A DNA stretch of 64,000 bases from Acanthosepion pharaonis. Taxonomy: Eukaryota > Mollusca > Cephalopoda > Sepiida > Sepiidae. The notes beneath the pieces were generated by a model, which made no database searches, was not told where the DNA came from, and was given only the letters and a program-made list of their open reading frames with translations. The translations under genes and the position numbers were made by a program. The stretch covers positions 406,001 to 470,000 of the forward strand of contig CAHIKZ030005207.1 in NCBI GenBank assembly GCA_903632075.3, read 5' to 3'. Position 1 is the first letter of the stretch; each line of letters starts with the position of its first letter. Positions 43,430 to 55,433 of this stretch are shown one piece after another.

Positions 43430-43700
43430 GTAAGACCCCCCCCCCCCGCCAAAATCATTACCAGAAATAAATTTTTGAAGAAAAAAAAATATTACCAGCA
43501 ATATGTTTTTGAAAAAAAATATTACCAGCTATACGTTTTTGGAAAAATAATATTACCAACTATACATTTTTGAGGAAAAAATATTAACAGAAATAGATTT
43601 TTGACAAGACCAAAATATTACCAGAAAAAAAAAGTAATCAGCATTAAATGACGCATTGAGGTTGATATGACGTAAAACAAACCAGACCAAACCCTCTCTC
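43430..43700 (-). repeat. Dispersed repeat E, inverted copy
   Basis: Five units of AAATATTACCAGMWATA plus TTTTTGA, then CAGCATTAAATGACGCATTG, AGGTTGATATGACGTAAAAC and AAACCAGACC. This is the reverse complement of the order at 32,421-32,730. Confidence 0.75.
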
Positions 43701-43789
43701 AGTTAATTACAGATTATTTGATAACTCATCAATGAAGCCAAAAGCAAGTATGGAATGGCACTAAAACAGTGGTTTTTCACCTTTTTTTT

Positions 43790-44430
43790 ATTCTGTATGC
43801 TATATTCTGAAGGAACCTGGTGATCGTGTTTCTCCACAACTTCCAGTCTTTTGTAGCTCTGGGTAAGTTTTGTCTTCTTACTAACCCTCCTATTTTACAC
43901 AAGCTTATTAGGTTGGTTATACATTGCTTTTCTCTGTCTCTTACCTCTTAAATGTCCTGTGTGTATCAAATTCTCTAGGCGCCCTTTCCTCATTGTATGC
44001 CCTAGAAGTTTCAACTCTCTTTCTGATTCTAAGTGTCCTTTATGATAGCACAAGATTTTATGATCTTTTTTTATGCAAAATAGGTGGTTGCACATAACAT
44101 TAGTTTAAAAATAATACATTTTCAGTTATTAGTTGCATGACAGATACATTTTTTTTTTCAGGAGGAGTTAAAATTCATGCAAAAAATTCAGCATATGTAT
44201 ATACAGTTTGTCTTTTTTATTTACATTTTCCTTAAAACTTCATCATTGCTGTGGTATTCTCAGCATCCTATGGTAGAAGTACATTTTTGTAACAGCAAGT
44301 TTCTTTGTCATCTGTGTGGAGATTGTCCAGCATTTACCAATATTACATAACAGAGTTTAGTATGCTTTTATTTGTTTCTACTGAAATTTTCCTGTTTCTT
44401 AGTACTTTGCTATGTTTTTGGAGAATCTGT
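43790..44430 (-). mobile_element. LINE family B C-terminus and 3' region
   Basis: Minus strand LKLLGHTMRKGRLENLIHTG near 44,000-43,940 is the family block; DAEN and LRNRKI-type words occur near 44,250-44,400. About 150 bp of unrelated sequence near 44,060-44,190 interrupts it. Confidence 0.75.
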
Positions 44431-44587
44431 GGTCAATCTGCAAGGAACAACTGGATATTGTTTCGATAGCAAAGAATGGACATATGAAGTACTAACATGT
44501 GCACTGCGTCATTTTTCATTAGAAAAATAAGAGAAAATGTAAATAATAACATAATTATTTGTTTTGTTTCAACTAATTTGCACAAGG

Positions 44588-44595
44588 GTGGGTGG

Positions 44596-44654
<59 letters not shown>
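44588..44654. repeat. (GGTG)/(GT)n(AT)n array
   Basis: GGTGGGTGGG, then GT units to about 44,614, then AT units. Confidence 0.93.
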
Positions 44655-44657
<3 letters not shown>

Positions 44658-44793
44658 AGAGAGACATTGTTTACACAGGACTGCATGTTGATCTGAAGAT
44701 TGCATTAAACTTAAAGTCAACATACAATGTTGGTTCCTTTCTAAGCATTGTATCTAATATTGAGCAATCTATCACTCTAAATATAGTGAATTT

Positions 44794-44797
<4 letters not shown>

Positions 44798-44846
<49 letters not shown>
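44798..44846. repeat. (TA)n array
   Basis: About 24 uninterrupted units. Confidence 0.95.
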
Positions 44847-44849
<3 letters not shown>

Positions 44850-45168
44850 AAGTCTATATAAGGGAGATATCCTGAGCTCACATTGAGCTTGATATGCTAG
44901 GCTCAAGAACAGCTGTTCAAATAGTCAATTGTCCAAATCCTAAATTCTGATGCAGGAAACCTGTTGTGAATCAAATTGCTGCCTTGAGCAATGTCTGAGC
45001 TACTTTGAAAATTTACTCAGTGATAAACATTTCATTTGTTCTCACATCTGTAGGTGACCTGACCAGAATTTCCCCTGTATTTATTGATAAGTCGATAATT
45101 ATTTCAGATTTTATTTTCTGCTTGTGGTGTGGGGAAAATGGACTAAAATCAAAAAAATAAAATAATAA
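44847..45168. other. Unassigned sequence
   Basis: Nothing recognised between the TA array and the Helitron-like element. Confidence 0.3.
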
Positions 45169-46786
45169 TCTTACTTATTATAAAACGCAGGTTGTGTGTG
45201 TGTGTGTGTGTCTGTAACGTTTATATGTTGGATCGAATTTCCTACATTTTTTAGCCGATTTCAACAAAACTTCACAGGACTACATAAAATTACCTTGTGG
45301 TGGTTCTAACGGGGCCGAAAATGGGAAAAATACAGTTGTTTTTTAATAAAATCAATTTGAAAACACAATTAAGACACATCGTGAGAATGAAAGGGGGAGA
45401 ACTCACCCACGAAAATGTAAACAAAAGAGCATAGCATGATGAAAAAGACGCCAAACTTGACGAAAACAAAATTTTATCGTCTAATGTTCATATTATTATT
45501 AAAGAGGAAAGATCAAAGTATTTTGGGGGTATTTTTTTACATTTTTTAATCGTTCCTAGCACGTCTGAAATTTTCCTTAAAAATATTGTTTTTTTTTGGT
45601 CATTTTATTATTAATTTTGATATTTCATTTATGGAAAAATGTCATAACTGAGATTAATATAAAAATAAGATCATATAAATTAAAGTTTAGCAGTAGTTAA
45701 ATTTCATAAGATGATACTGTTACTTGTAGGTACCCTTCTCAGTTGAAATTGAAAACTCAAATTAACTTTTCCATACGTGTTTCGCAAAAGTAAAGGGCTT
45801 AACAGCGAAGAACAATGCTGAACTCAAATAATGCAACTAAATTGTATTCTGGTTGGTCTTCCGTACTTGATAATTACTGTCTGACTATAAACACAAAAAT
45901 TACATTTCTTAATTACCATGGCTAATCTGATTGGTCCAAATTATACAATTTTCAAAGCGCTAGACAATGACAATCTCACATGGACATTTTGAAAGGTTGA
46001 TGTTGCTTTTAACTAATGTTAAAATATTTTTTAAAATTCAATTTAAACATTTTTTAAAAATCTTTTTAAAATTAAAGAAATAAGAAATAATTGTATTAAA
46101 AATTCAATTTTCAGAAAATATTGTCCATATTCATAAAAACAAATTAAAACAAATAAAAGCATTTGAAACTAAATAATATATTTGTTTTATTGAGTTTTGT
46201 ATGTTACAATTCACAGCTGATTTTCAGGTACGTTGGCCAAAAAAAAAAAAAAAAAACATGATTTGCATTCTTTAAAGCCTTGTGCTTTTAACTATTGTAA
46301 TCACTAAAACCGATGGTCTCGAATTTCTAGAGTTTTTCATAAAATTAGTTATGGGGGTGTTAATAAATATAAAAAAAATATTTCTGCCATGACTTTAATA
46401 AAAAAAAAAAATATTTATAATAATTTCGATCATATGTGAATAGTTTCTGAAAGTTTCATTAACATCTGACAATTATTTTTATTTTTGCAAGATTTTCCAA
46501 ATTAATATGTGTAAATACAAAAAAATGCGCTAAAAATTATCTATGTTATTTATTACCCCTTGTTGCGACAAAGAGAAACAAGGTTTTTAAATCAAAATTT
46601 AGAATATTCTAAAAAGATGGAAAAATTTTTTTAAAAATAATTAAAAAAATTTAGTCTATCCTCTTCATAAAAAAATAAGCATTTTGACGATAAAATTTTG
46701 TTTTCATAAACTTTGGCATCTTTTTCATCAGACTATGCTCTATGTTTTAGCGATTCTGTGGAGTGACTTAGGTTAAAAAACCCAGG

Positions 46787-46821
<35 letters not shown>

Positions 46822-47213
46822 CCTTTATATATGGGATCGGATTTCTTACATTTTTCAGCCGATAAAACAAACATCCACTTTTTTTTTCAGCAGGTAGTAT
46901 TTCTTATTGTCTTGCACACTTTTTTCTTTATTTACATTCAGAATGCTTTAAAAATTCCATTTACAAGACAATTGTTTATAATAAAATTCTATTCACCAAT
47001 CGATAGACTCATAACGATTGTAAACAATGTTTTTGTTTGAATTTGGGTTTGACCAATTCGTAAAAAAAAAAAAAAAAAACTAATTAAGACATGCGTGTCC
47101 GTCAACCTTAAACAATAATCTTTGTCAATTTTATTTTTCAGTCTTTATGATGGTCGATACTTGATCTATCTCTTGCTGTTACATCTCCGGGCTATGCCGG
47201 GCTCTACTGCTAG
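45169..47213 (+). mobile_element. Helitron-like non-autonomous element
   Basis: The 3' end has a short hairpin (CCGGGCTATGCCGGG) followed 9 bp later by CTAG and a T (47210-47214), the classical Helitron terminus. A TC start preceded by A at 45169 fits insertion between A and T. The region after the start (GCAGGTTGTGTGTGTG ... GATCGAATTTCCTACATTTT, TTAGCCGATTT) recurs at 46,780-46,870, so an inner, shorter copy is present. No Rep/helicase coding is seen. The 5' boundary is inferred. Confidence 0.55.
45418..46752. repeat. Inverted repeat inside the Helitron-like element
   Basis: Arms of about 95 bp: 45,420-45,515 (AGAGCATAGCATGATGAAAA; CGAAAACAAAATTTTATCGT) pairs with 46,656-46,750. The ~1.1 kb between them is AT-rich without open frames. 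Confidence 0.8.
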
Positions 47214-47910
47214 TAAAGAATAAAAAAAGAAATCCATTTCCCTATGATGCAAGTAATAACAGAACCAGAAAGACTTTTCAGTCATCTATGCAATTTAATG
47301 ACCTCACATCCAGAAAGGACAGAAGCTTTCTCTTTCCACTGCCTAGTGTTTGAATGTATTTTGCCGCTCCACACATGAACTAAGTAGTTTTGTCATTCCA
47401 TCTCCGCACAAAGCTGACTTGATCTCAACCATTTTAACCATTCTTATCCCTACCATAACCTACTTTTGAACCAGACAAAGAAAACAGAAATACCTGTTAT
47501 ACACCTTGACAGACAAGAATGAGAAAAGGCTAACTGAAAGAAGACAATAACTAAGAGACATTGACGACTTCAGAGAAAAAAGAATAAATAGTTCATAGTA
47601 TAAACCCAAGTTTTTGTTGCTTCTATATTGTTTATGTGAACATGTACACACCTCGAAGACATACTCAACCTTCAAATTTCTTTGTGGTTTAAGACCATTT
47701 CTGTTGGATTATCTATTTAGCTTAAGAGTGTGTAATGTATTGTTTGCTTCTGTTTGGTAATTAAATTCTATTGTATGTTTTGGGTTTATTTATGAGATCT
47801 AGTAATATTGTTTTGCAGGGATATATTAATAAAGCATAATCAGTATAATGGAAATAGGTAAAATATTTTGAAAAGGTCTAGTTTCTAGACATGATAAAAC
47901 ATTATCCTAT
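47214..47910. other. Unassigned sequence
   Basis: A 71-codon minus frame at 47,460-47,675 has no recognised domain. Confidence 0.3.

Positions 47911-47911
<1 letters not shown>

Positions 47912-47981
<70 letters not shown>
47912..47981. repeat. (TA)n array, longest in the window
   Basis: About 34 uninterrupted TA units. Confidence 0.96.
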
Positions 47982-47984
<3 letters not shown>

Positions 47985-48679
47985 ATTATTATTTAAAAAT
48001 ATGTATTCAATTATGACACAGAAATTATGATGTTTCAAAACCAAAACATAAATCTTAAACTTAAAATTTGAAGTACAGTTTCATTTTCAAGCAATGCAGA
48101 ATAACATTCAAAAAAAAAAAAAATGATTTACTCTATTTATAAGCTAAATAGTATTACATAGTTGGTGAGGGGAATGAGAATTCAAAATTTTTTATTAAGT
48201 GGGTGTTGGATTTTTTTGATAAATCAAGATACATGTATAATTTTATGTGTCAAAGTGAAAATCAGTTAAGGTTATGTGTAGGTTTAAAATTTCTGTCTGT
48301 CAATACTGACTTCCTTTTATGTGAACGTGTCATCATTGTCTGTTTTTTTTTTTATTTTGGGTTACAATACAATACAATTGGCATTTTTATTTATATTTTA
48401 TTTATTTTCTTATTTTGTAAAATACATCAATATTTTCTTAAAGGGGTTTTCAAATGTGATTAAGTCAGATTATTTATATTTATATTTTTGTTTATAAAGA
48501 TCTAAAATACTATATTTATTATATTTACTAATAAACTATATATGGTATTGTAAAATTAAAATATTAGAATTTAATTAATTATTATTAAACTATTTATGAC
48601 CAAGTAATAGATATCTAATTATGCAAATTATTTTTATAATTAATTATTTTTTAAGAAAAATATGAGACAATTTCTACAA
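47982..48679. other. Unassigned, AT-rich
   Basis: A-runs and T-runs only; the 86-codon plus frame 48,203-48,463 shows no domain. Confidence 0.3.
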
Positions 48680-49435
48680 AAACTGCTATTTCATTTCTTT
48701 GAGACTACAAAAATAACTTTTTTGTCTGGCTGCAGCACTAGCAGTGTCTTCCAGAGAGAGAAGATTCTGAACTAGTGGAGGGAGGTCAGAAATGAGGAAA
48801 TCTGTCATAGAGTACTGTCTTTTTTTTCCCCCCTGTTTGGGTCATTTTAACTGATGGACTAGCAGGAGTGTGAAAATTTAGTGCAGTCTCTGCAACACTT
48901 GTTTGTAGGTATGAGCAAGATTGGTGCCTGCTTGTGAGCAGTAGCTAAATCTAGTTGTTTATTTTCCAGAAATCTTTGACAGATATAGTTTGAGTCTAAT
49001 CCATTTATAAAGGAGTCTCTGATAAATTTGTCCTTTGCCTGACTTGCTGTTGTCACTTGAAAGTTGCAGTCTTGACTTTCAAGCAATTTTCATGATTTTT
49101 AAGTGCTGAAGATACTGTTCTAACCCCTGTTCAGGGGATTGGCATATAGCTTCTAATATATGCTGGGCAAAGATTATGTCTCGTCTCTTCATGAAAATTC
49201 AATCCAAAACGTCCCTGGCACTCTGGTAAGTTTTGCAGTGAGAAATATTGGTATATATGGAAACGTGGTGCATTAGCAGGGTAAGTCTATCCATACCAAT
49301 AATAGGAGTGGATGAATTGTTTTTCAGTGCAAGCAAGAATCCTTTGAATAACCATTTCCAATACTGCCAGGCATCAGTAGAAGACAGGTCTGCAGAGTCC
49401 AAGTCGAGACATTCTGGTTTAAGGTATTTGTCCAT
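48680..49435 (-). pseudogene. gag: Gypsy gag fragment, second element
   Basis: Starts at the ATG at 49435-49433 (MDKYLKPECLDLDSADL) and follows the gag at 7,895 in order: WQYWKWLFKGF near 49,355 (equivalent to CWKHxRETFTNF), HCKTYQSARDVL near 49,215, EQYLQHLK-type near 49,110, GLDSNYICQRFLENKQ near 48,970 (equivalent to GLRNTQIRQRLLENK) and TAHKQAPI near 48,935. Later parts, including zinc knuckles and pol, are missing. It shares family with, but is well diverged from, the element at 4-8 kb. Confidence 0.85.
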
Positions 49436-49452
49436 AATTATGTTCAATAAAT
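49436..49452 (-). promoter_or_regulatory. Primer-binding region of second Gypsy element
   Basis: 17 nt between LTR and ATG. 49436-49451 (aattatgttcaataaa) matches the reverse complement of 49492-49507 in the LTR at 14 of 16 positions. The partner begins 39 bp from the LTR edge, exactly as in the first element. Confidence 0.65.
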
Positions 49453-49600
49453 TGTAATGAAAACTTGGAGTCTAGTTTGGCTTAATGAGCCTTTATTGAA
49501 TGTAATTGAAGTGTTTTGCCGTTTTGGTTAAGATGGTGAGACTTATTTATACAAATCATAAGACAGGGGAGGTAATCAGGTTGTGTTACCCACTGATCGT
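49453..49600 (-). repeat. LTR of second Gypsy element (outer end unclear)
   Basis: Shares TGTAATGAAAAC at the inner edge with the LTR at 7912. Sense-strand TATAAATA lies near 49,545-49,552 and AATAAA at 49492-49497. The outer end may lie near 49,590, but without a partner LTR it cannot be fixed. Confidence 0.7.
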
Positions 49601-50205
49601 AATTACCAACCTATAGTATATATGCATAAACACACACACACATATATATTGAGTTTTTTTTTTGGACAACTATTCCTTCCAGTCTTTACACTTTGATCTT
49701 TTGATGGTTACTCTTTGTAAACAAAAAAAGTCTGACTGATGCAACACACTATTTAGATATTACTTTGTAAAATTACATCTTATCAGTCACCTATAGAAAA
49801 CTTTGTATGTTTTGAAGATGTAGAGAATTATCTACTTCTCATATCAAGTAGGTTGTATCAGAAAGGTGTTTGTCATAAATAAGAATGTCTGCTTGCGATT
49901 TTGAATTTGAACCAATGGAAGTCCCTTGGTGCATTTATGAAAATTAAGAACAGGACATGAATGAATTCATTAATATTTATTTTTAATATCGCGAAAAATA
50001 ATATAATTTGATGTTTTACATAGTGACTTATATAGTGATCAACATTGTTTACAAATTAAAGCAGAATTATTAACATTGCAAATTTTATTCAGATAATTGG
50101 ACTCTACTTTCTCTTTTCATGTTATCATTGTTTTTTTTATACTAACATTCACCCAACAGAAGATTAAAGAGCCACTCAAACTAGAGGATTACTGTGTAGT
50201 GTTGT
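49601..50205. other. Unassigned sequence
   Basis: Short CA/TA patch at 49,630-49,650; otherwise nothing recognised. Confidence 0.3.
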
Positions 50206-50480
50206 GTCAGTATAAGAATAGGTAAAAGTGAAGTTCATGAGATTATACAAGAAAGATAACAATTAATCCTAGATTTGAAGAAGTTCAGATTGTATTGATT
50301 GGGAAAGCATTCTCCTGGTAGCCTGTTCCACAAAGCTGGAGTTCTGTGATGGATGCATTTTTTGTCTTTCATCAATAAATATATAATGTGTGAGAACGAA
50401 AGAAGATAAACTATTATTTTAGATAAAGATAAGAGGAAAATGTCCACTGATATGGCATCTGGAATCAGTCTCTTTGAGTA
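50206..50480 (-). mobile_element. LINE A-related 3' end (A')
   Basis: A 70-codon minus frame (50235-50447) reads HHRTPALWNRLPGECFPNQY and NLNFFKSRINCYLS. This parallels the family A terminus SRLWNSLPFSCFPDSYN but is clearly a separate subfamily. Confidence 0.75.
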
Positions 50481-51829
50481 ATTCTAGATTCCCACAAATA
50501 ATCATTGCTCAAATGGGTGGATTATGTCGTAATAATAAGAGTACAAAAGAGTTCTCTGGTAGGAAAAAAAATGTGTTATATATATATGTATTTTTTTTTA
50601 TTTGTTTTAAAAATAAAACAGCATTATAACTTTGAATTTTTAAGAATTTCAAAAAACCTCCTTGAGAAAACTTTTGTTCTGCCTTATCATTCTTGACTTG
50701 ATGATCAGTTGTATTGAAAAAATACATCATAAAGTTAGACTGAAGTGAATCATCAGTGGTGTGCTCTAGTTTAATTGCAAATTTTGGGTTTTATACATCA
50801 TAGTCACTCCACCAGCACTGATCTGCTTTTGAAGATAGCAAAGCCTCGTTTGACAAGGAAAAGATCACTTCAGTTCTTATGCCATTGAAATTACTTAAGA
50901 GTAACCATAAAGTTGTCTCTGGCTAAATATGTGTTTTGGCTTACATATTCAAACTTAAAATCTTTATATGCCACTTCTGTTCCTTTCTTTCTTTTTTTAT
51001 TTATGTCTTACCTATGTTTTCAAACCTTATTTGTACACCTTCCCAAACATTTTCTCTGACACTTTTCTCTATTCATATTTTACTCACTTGTCACTCAGTT
51101 GTTGAGGGGTCTAAAGCATACTGGATCAAACCTAACTTATTTTACTCAGCATCCATATAACTTTTTCATATTTGACTCTCCTCTGTGGTAACATATTGTA
51201 TACTTTTATAGTCAAGATGTCCCCCTTTATCCATCATCTTTAGAACCTTAGTGCTGTCCCTGCAGGGAAATAATTATTTCTTTCTTCAAGGCAGCATTTG
51301 TATTATGATGTTCATGTCAGAGACATAATCTGACTCTGAAGGCATTATGCCTCATGCCTGATATTACTTCAACCCCTAACCAAATCCTAACTGGGCAGGT
51401 CTTGACTAGATGACTAGCAGCCAATTCATTCCACAATAACCATACTTCTACCAAACCCTAATCCTTTTCCCAGTGTCAGAAACAAGGAACCATGTTTTGC
51501 TGGCAGCAAAATATAATAACAGAAGGGGGAAAGAATAAAGTCTGTGGGTGGAAAACGATGGTTACTTTGGAACCACAGGACTTACAATATAGGCTTATAG
51601 TCAAGAATACCCATTAAAAGCAGTTAGCAACATAACTGTGCTTTAATTGATGGCAGAAAAATGAATTTTTCCTACACTTCGAAGAGTAAAGTTTGAAACT
51701 CTGCATAAATTATAACTCTACATTTTTTTAAACATTTATTCTTTACTGATTGTGCCCATGAGCTGGGAATTGAAATGCTATGCAGTATGTCCACAGTTGA
51801 TATTAAAAGCTTAACAATTTTGACACAAG
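50481..51829. other. Unassigned sequence
   Basis: Open frames on both strands at 50,505-50,730 and 50,936-51,160 have no recognised domain. Confidence 0.3.
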
Positions 51830-52420
51830 TATTTCAGGCAACCAAGATATGGTTCTAAAGATGAATGTTGAAAATATCATGGAGAGAGCATACAGAAAAT
51901 GAGGAAGTTTTAAGGAGGATAAAAACTGTTGCTAAAGATCAGATAGAGACAACTGAAATTACTGGGACATGTAAAAAGGAAAGAAAACTTAGAGAACAGA
52001 ACACTCACAGGATGCATCAAAGGCAGGTGAAGCAATAAGTAATCTATTTGACAAGTTTTAACAAATGGATAGAGAAACCCATGCCACAAAGAGAAAAACG
52101 ATGTCAAAAAAAAGGAAGTATATTAGGAGAAAAAAAAAACAGGAAGCTGTGGCGAGCTATGATGATCACATCTGTTGTAACCTAGGGAAGGTTACTGAAT
52201 AGAATAATCACAAAAAGGTTGGTAATGAACGATAATACTTAGGACATGAACAACACATATAAGATTCTCTAGCAGTGCATAGAGGTAGTAGTCAACTGCT
52301 AGAAGCAAGTCAAGTAAATTCCACAATGAATCTCCAACTACAGACCAACATACAGTATTTACTAGTGTATTTATGGGAATGGGGACATACCCATTATCAT
52401 CTGTAGGTATGCTACAACAA
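51830..52420 (+). mobile_element. LINE family B, C-terminus with 3' untranslated region
   Basis: RQLKLLGHVKRKENLENRTL and TGCIKG at about 51,945-52,030, then a degraded KLWRAMITS-type end near 52,145-52,175. The following 3' region (52,200-52,420) is the single-unit version of the minisatellite-bearing tail at 29.9-30.4 kb. Confidence 0.75.
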
Positions 52421-52884
52421 CATACTAAAAAGACATGACACTACAAAAAGTTTAAAACATCTAACTTAATTATCCTCAAGAAGAACGAGCCTTCTAAATC
52501 CCTCTATGTAAAAATACTGTTGTCTATGAATTCTCATGTCCATTGGCAGATTGTTTCTTCAACACTAATAATGAAAAAACAACATTCAATACGTGTATTG
52601 GGCACATATGCGTCACACTTTCTCACAGACTGACCTGTCACATGTTGAAAGTGAGTGCGGTCCATGCACACATTGACCAGCACATCATAAATGACCAAAA
52701 TACAACTACAAACATAAAGTAAATATGAGTAGATAACATCAAAATACTCTAGAGAAGCCAATGCAAGGAAAGATTAAAAACTCTAGATGCTATTATTATA
52801 CAAAATAAACAGCCACATTAAATAAAATAACATTTACCACAGGATAAATTATCATTAAGTGTATATAATCTAATTAATGTGCAC
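52421..52884. other. Unassigned sequence
   Basis: A 75-codon minus frame (52,534-52,761) shows no domain. Confidence 0.3.
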
Positions 52885-53205
52885 ATAGGCATGTTGGAGT
52901 AATGGATAGTGGCTCAGATTGCAGAATTGGAGAGCCAAGTTCAAATTCCAGTCGAATCCATTACATTCTCTTATGTTCTAATACTCTTGGGAAAGGTATG
53001 AATCCTCTTCTCCCTCCAGCTATGGGCAAAATAGCAGAACAGACTGGGTTCTATAGCCTTGGGTGGCAACTGGTCAACCTCAGAAGAAAATGGCAACCTA
53101 CTGTGGGGAAAAAAATCTGCCTCGTCAATCATGTATCGAAAAGTTACATGATCATCTAAGCATGTATCACACATGGCACATAACTGACTGATAAAAAATA
53201 AAAAA
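52885..53205 (+). mobile_element. tRNA-derived SINE, full-length
   Basis: Head: TGTTGGAGTAATGGATAGTG (box A) and GTTCAAATTCCAG (box B). Body: ACTCTTGGGAAAGGTATGAA, CAGCTATGGGCAAAATAGCA. Tail: GGCAACCTACTGTGGGG, CATGTATCGAAAAGTTACAT, GGCACATAACTGACTGAT. This is the most complete SINE of this type in the window. Confidence 0.85.
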
Positions 53206-53498
53206 ATAAATCCCATTTTGGGTTGGTTCATTCCTCTTTACATATGATGCCATGCTAGACAATTTCAAATGCCCAGCTACCTAAAGAATACTGGGTTGTA
53301 GACAAAGGAATTCTAACTTCCACTTAAACACCACATTGATTCTTCATAATTTGTGCGAGACTCAAAAGTACTTGAACAACAAGAACTGTTTATCCGTAAG
53401 TTTGAGAACAATAATTAAAATTTTATCTGAAAATTGGAAACATATAATAAAAACTGAAACCGACAGATTTTGCTGGTTCTCTTTAATCAGACTTCACT

Positions 53499-53500
<2 letters not shown>
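53206..53500. other. Unassigned sequence
   Basis: Nothing recognised. Confidence 0.3.
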
Positions 53501-53544
<44 letters not shown>

Positions 53545-53635
53545 TTGTCTTCAAGTTTTAACTTTAAAGAAAAAAAAAATTACAGCCTGATGATGGAGAC
53601 ATGGATCTTCGAAAGTACTTGCTTAACTTAAAAAA
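53501..53635 (+). repeat. (TA)n array and linked repeat with hammerhead-like core
   Basis: TA array 53501-53541. Then 53587-53593 reads CTGATGA, followed by a possible GGAGA/TCTTC stem with a 6-nt loop, then GAAA at 53611-53614. This matches two of the three conserved segments of a hammerhead ribozyme; a clear cleavage triplet and closing stems are not evident. Confidence 0.55.
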
Positions 53636-53794
53636 TATACACTAGAAACATCTGACAACAGTTTTATAAATGAGGATCACATCATTCAATGGATTAACAG
53701 TATTTTAATGCATACATTATATTCTAGCAAAGTGATTTCGCCATTAATCGCATTAATATTGCTGATTGATTCTATGTATGATTATTTCTTTATA

Positions 53795-53844
53795 TATATA
53801 ATATATATATATATAATTACAAAACTTATATTGCCTGCTGTTGA

Positions 53845-53911
<67 letters not shown>
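53795..53911. repeat. TA array and (TC)n(TA)n array
   Basis: TA at 53,795-53,815, TC at 53,846-53,877, TA at 53,878-53,911. Confidence 0.92.
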
Positions 53912-54590
53912 TTAATATGGGAAAAATAATTTTATGTACTCTAAGCAATTCTAATACATTTACTTGTTTTGAAAAGAAATATAGTCTATTAAAAATTAAA
54001 AGTGAAAATATTTTAAAATTGTAGTTAATTAAAATGTATTCTAACCTAAACATCCCCCCACCCCAAAATCTTTAAGTATACAAATAGAAAAAATACCGTA
54101 AGAACTTTTTGCCATTAACAATAAAATTTTTAAAAAAACCCAGATGACATGCATCTAACGGATGTCAGAATTCATCCCTACCCCTACCTAAACATAATCC
54201 CTTTTTCGAACGTAACTGATACAACAAAAGTTAATAAAAATGAACACACTACCACCCCATGTCTGAATGATTGGATTTCTCTGTATCCTTAAAACAGTGA
54301 ATTATGATTTTTCTGTGGCTTTAAAACTCAGTAAATTTAAAAAAATAAGTTACTCCAAAATTCGCTTGAGGATGAAATGGAACTAATGTTTTTAATTTAA
54401 TTACAAAATTAAATTTGAAACTTTTAGCTTCCATTTTTGAAACATGGTTATTACTGTGTAGTGAAAAAAAACATATTTTAAATCAGTTAATTTATAATAT
54501 TAATGCTCTGTAAATTTACATTGAGCACTATTTTGTAAAAATAAAAATATCAATAAGAACCCCGGATTATATATCTTACTGTTCTTTCCT

Positions 54591-54595
<5 letters not shown>
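53912..54595. other. Unassigned, AT-rich
   Basis: C-rich patch CCCCCCACCCC near 54,055; nothing coding. Confidence 0.3.

Positions 54596-54596
<1 letters not shown>

Positions 54597-54641
<45 letters not shown>
54597..54641. repeat. (TA)n array
   Basis: About 22 units. Confidence 0.95.
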
Positions 54642-54645
<4 letters not shown>

Positions 54646-55401
54646 AGAGAGACTAATTTGACTGAATTTTGCTTGGTGATGTATGTGTGGAGTACCAATT
54701 AAAGCTAAAGAATCCAGTCACTCTGTTAGTAATTCATATCTGGTAGGGATAAAAAATGGATTCATGCCTTTCTCAAAGTATTTTGTATAAACATGAATGA
54801 ACAAGATTAGGTCAGAGTTTGAAGTATACAGGATGCATAACCAAAATAATGACAAAAAAAAAAGTACTTGTAAAAAAACTTGCATGCAGCATGTTCATGC
54901 CTTTCAAGCAAAATACTATCTGTAATGTATTTCAGATTGAAAATATAAAAAGATATATAAAAAGGGAGACTGCATAGAAATAAAGAATGGACACTAAACC
55001 TTCTCGTTAATGATAAAAGTAGTTGAGAAATATCAACTTCAGTTGTTTAAAAGTAGACCTGACAAACTTTATTGATAAGGTAGGAGAGCATACTTCATAA
55101 TCTCAGCTGTGAGCAATAGTGATTGTTGCACCATTGCAGATATTCCTTAGGCAAGTTCCTCATTGCCTCAAGGATATCTCCTCCTCCGAACAGTCTGGCT
55201 TCATTACAGCCCCAAATATCCAATCTTTGCTATTAACTATTGGGCAGATCTAATTTCGGTTAAATGAAGGCAATATTGCCTGAAGGAAGGATTGAATCAC
55301 AAGAGGTTAACTCAGACATTCTAAGTCTGTGATTCTGTGTGTAGTATCAAACATAACATGTTTCCAAAAGTTTTTGATGCCATTCAAACTGCCAGGTTCG
55401 A

Positions 55402-55405
<4 letters not shown>
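54642..55405. other. Unassigned sequence
   Basis: 54,735-54,790 has SINE-body-like words (TCATGCCTTTCTCAAAGTAT) but no head; not called. Confidence 0.3.
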
Positions 55406-55406
<1 letters not shown>

Positions 55407-55433
<27 letters not shown>

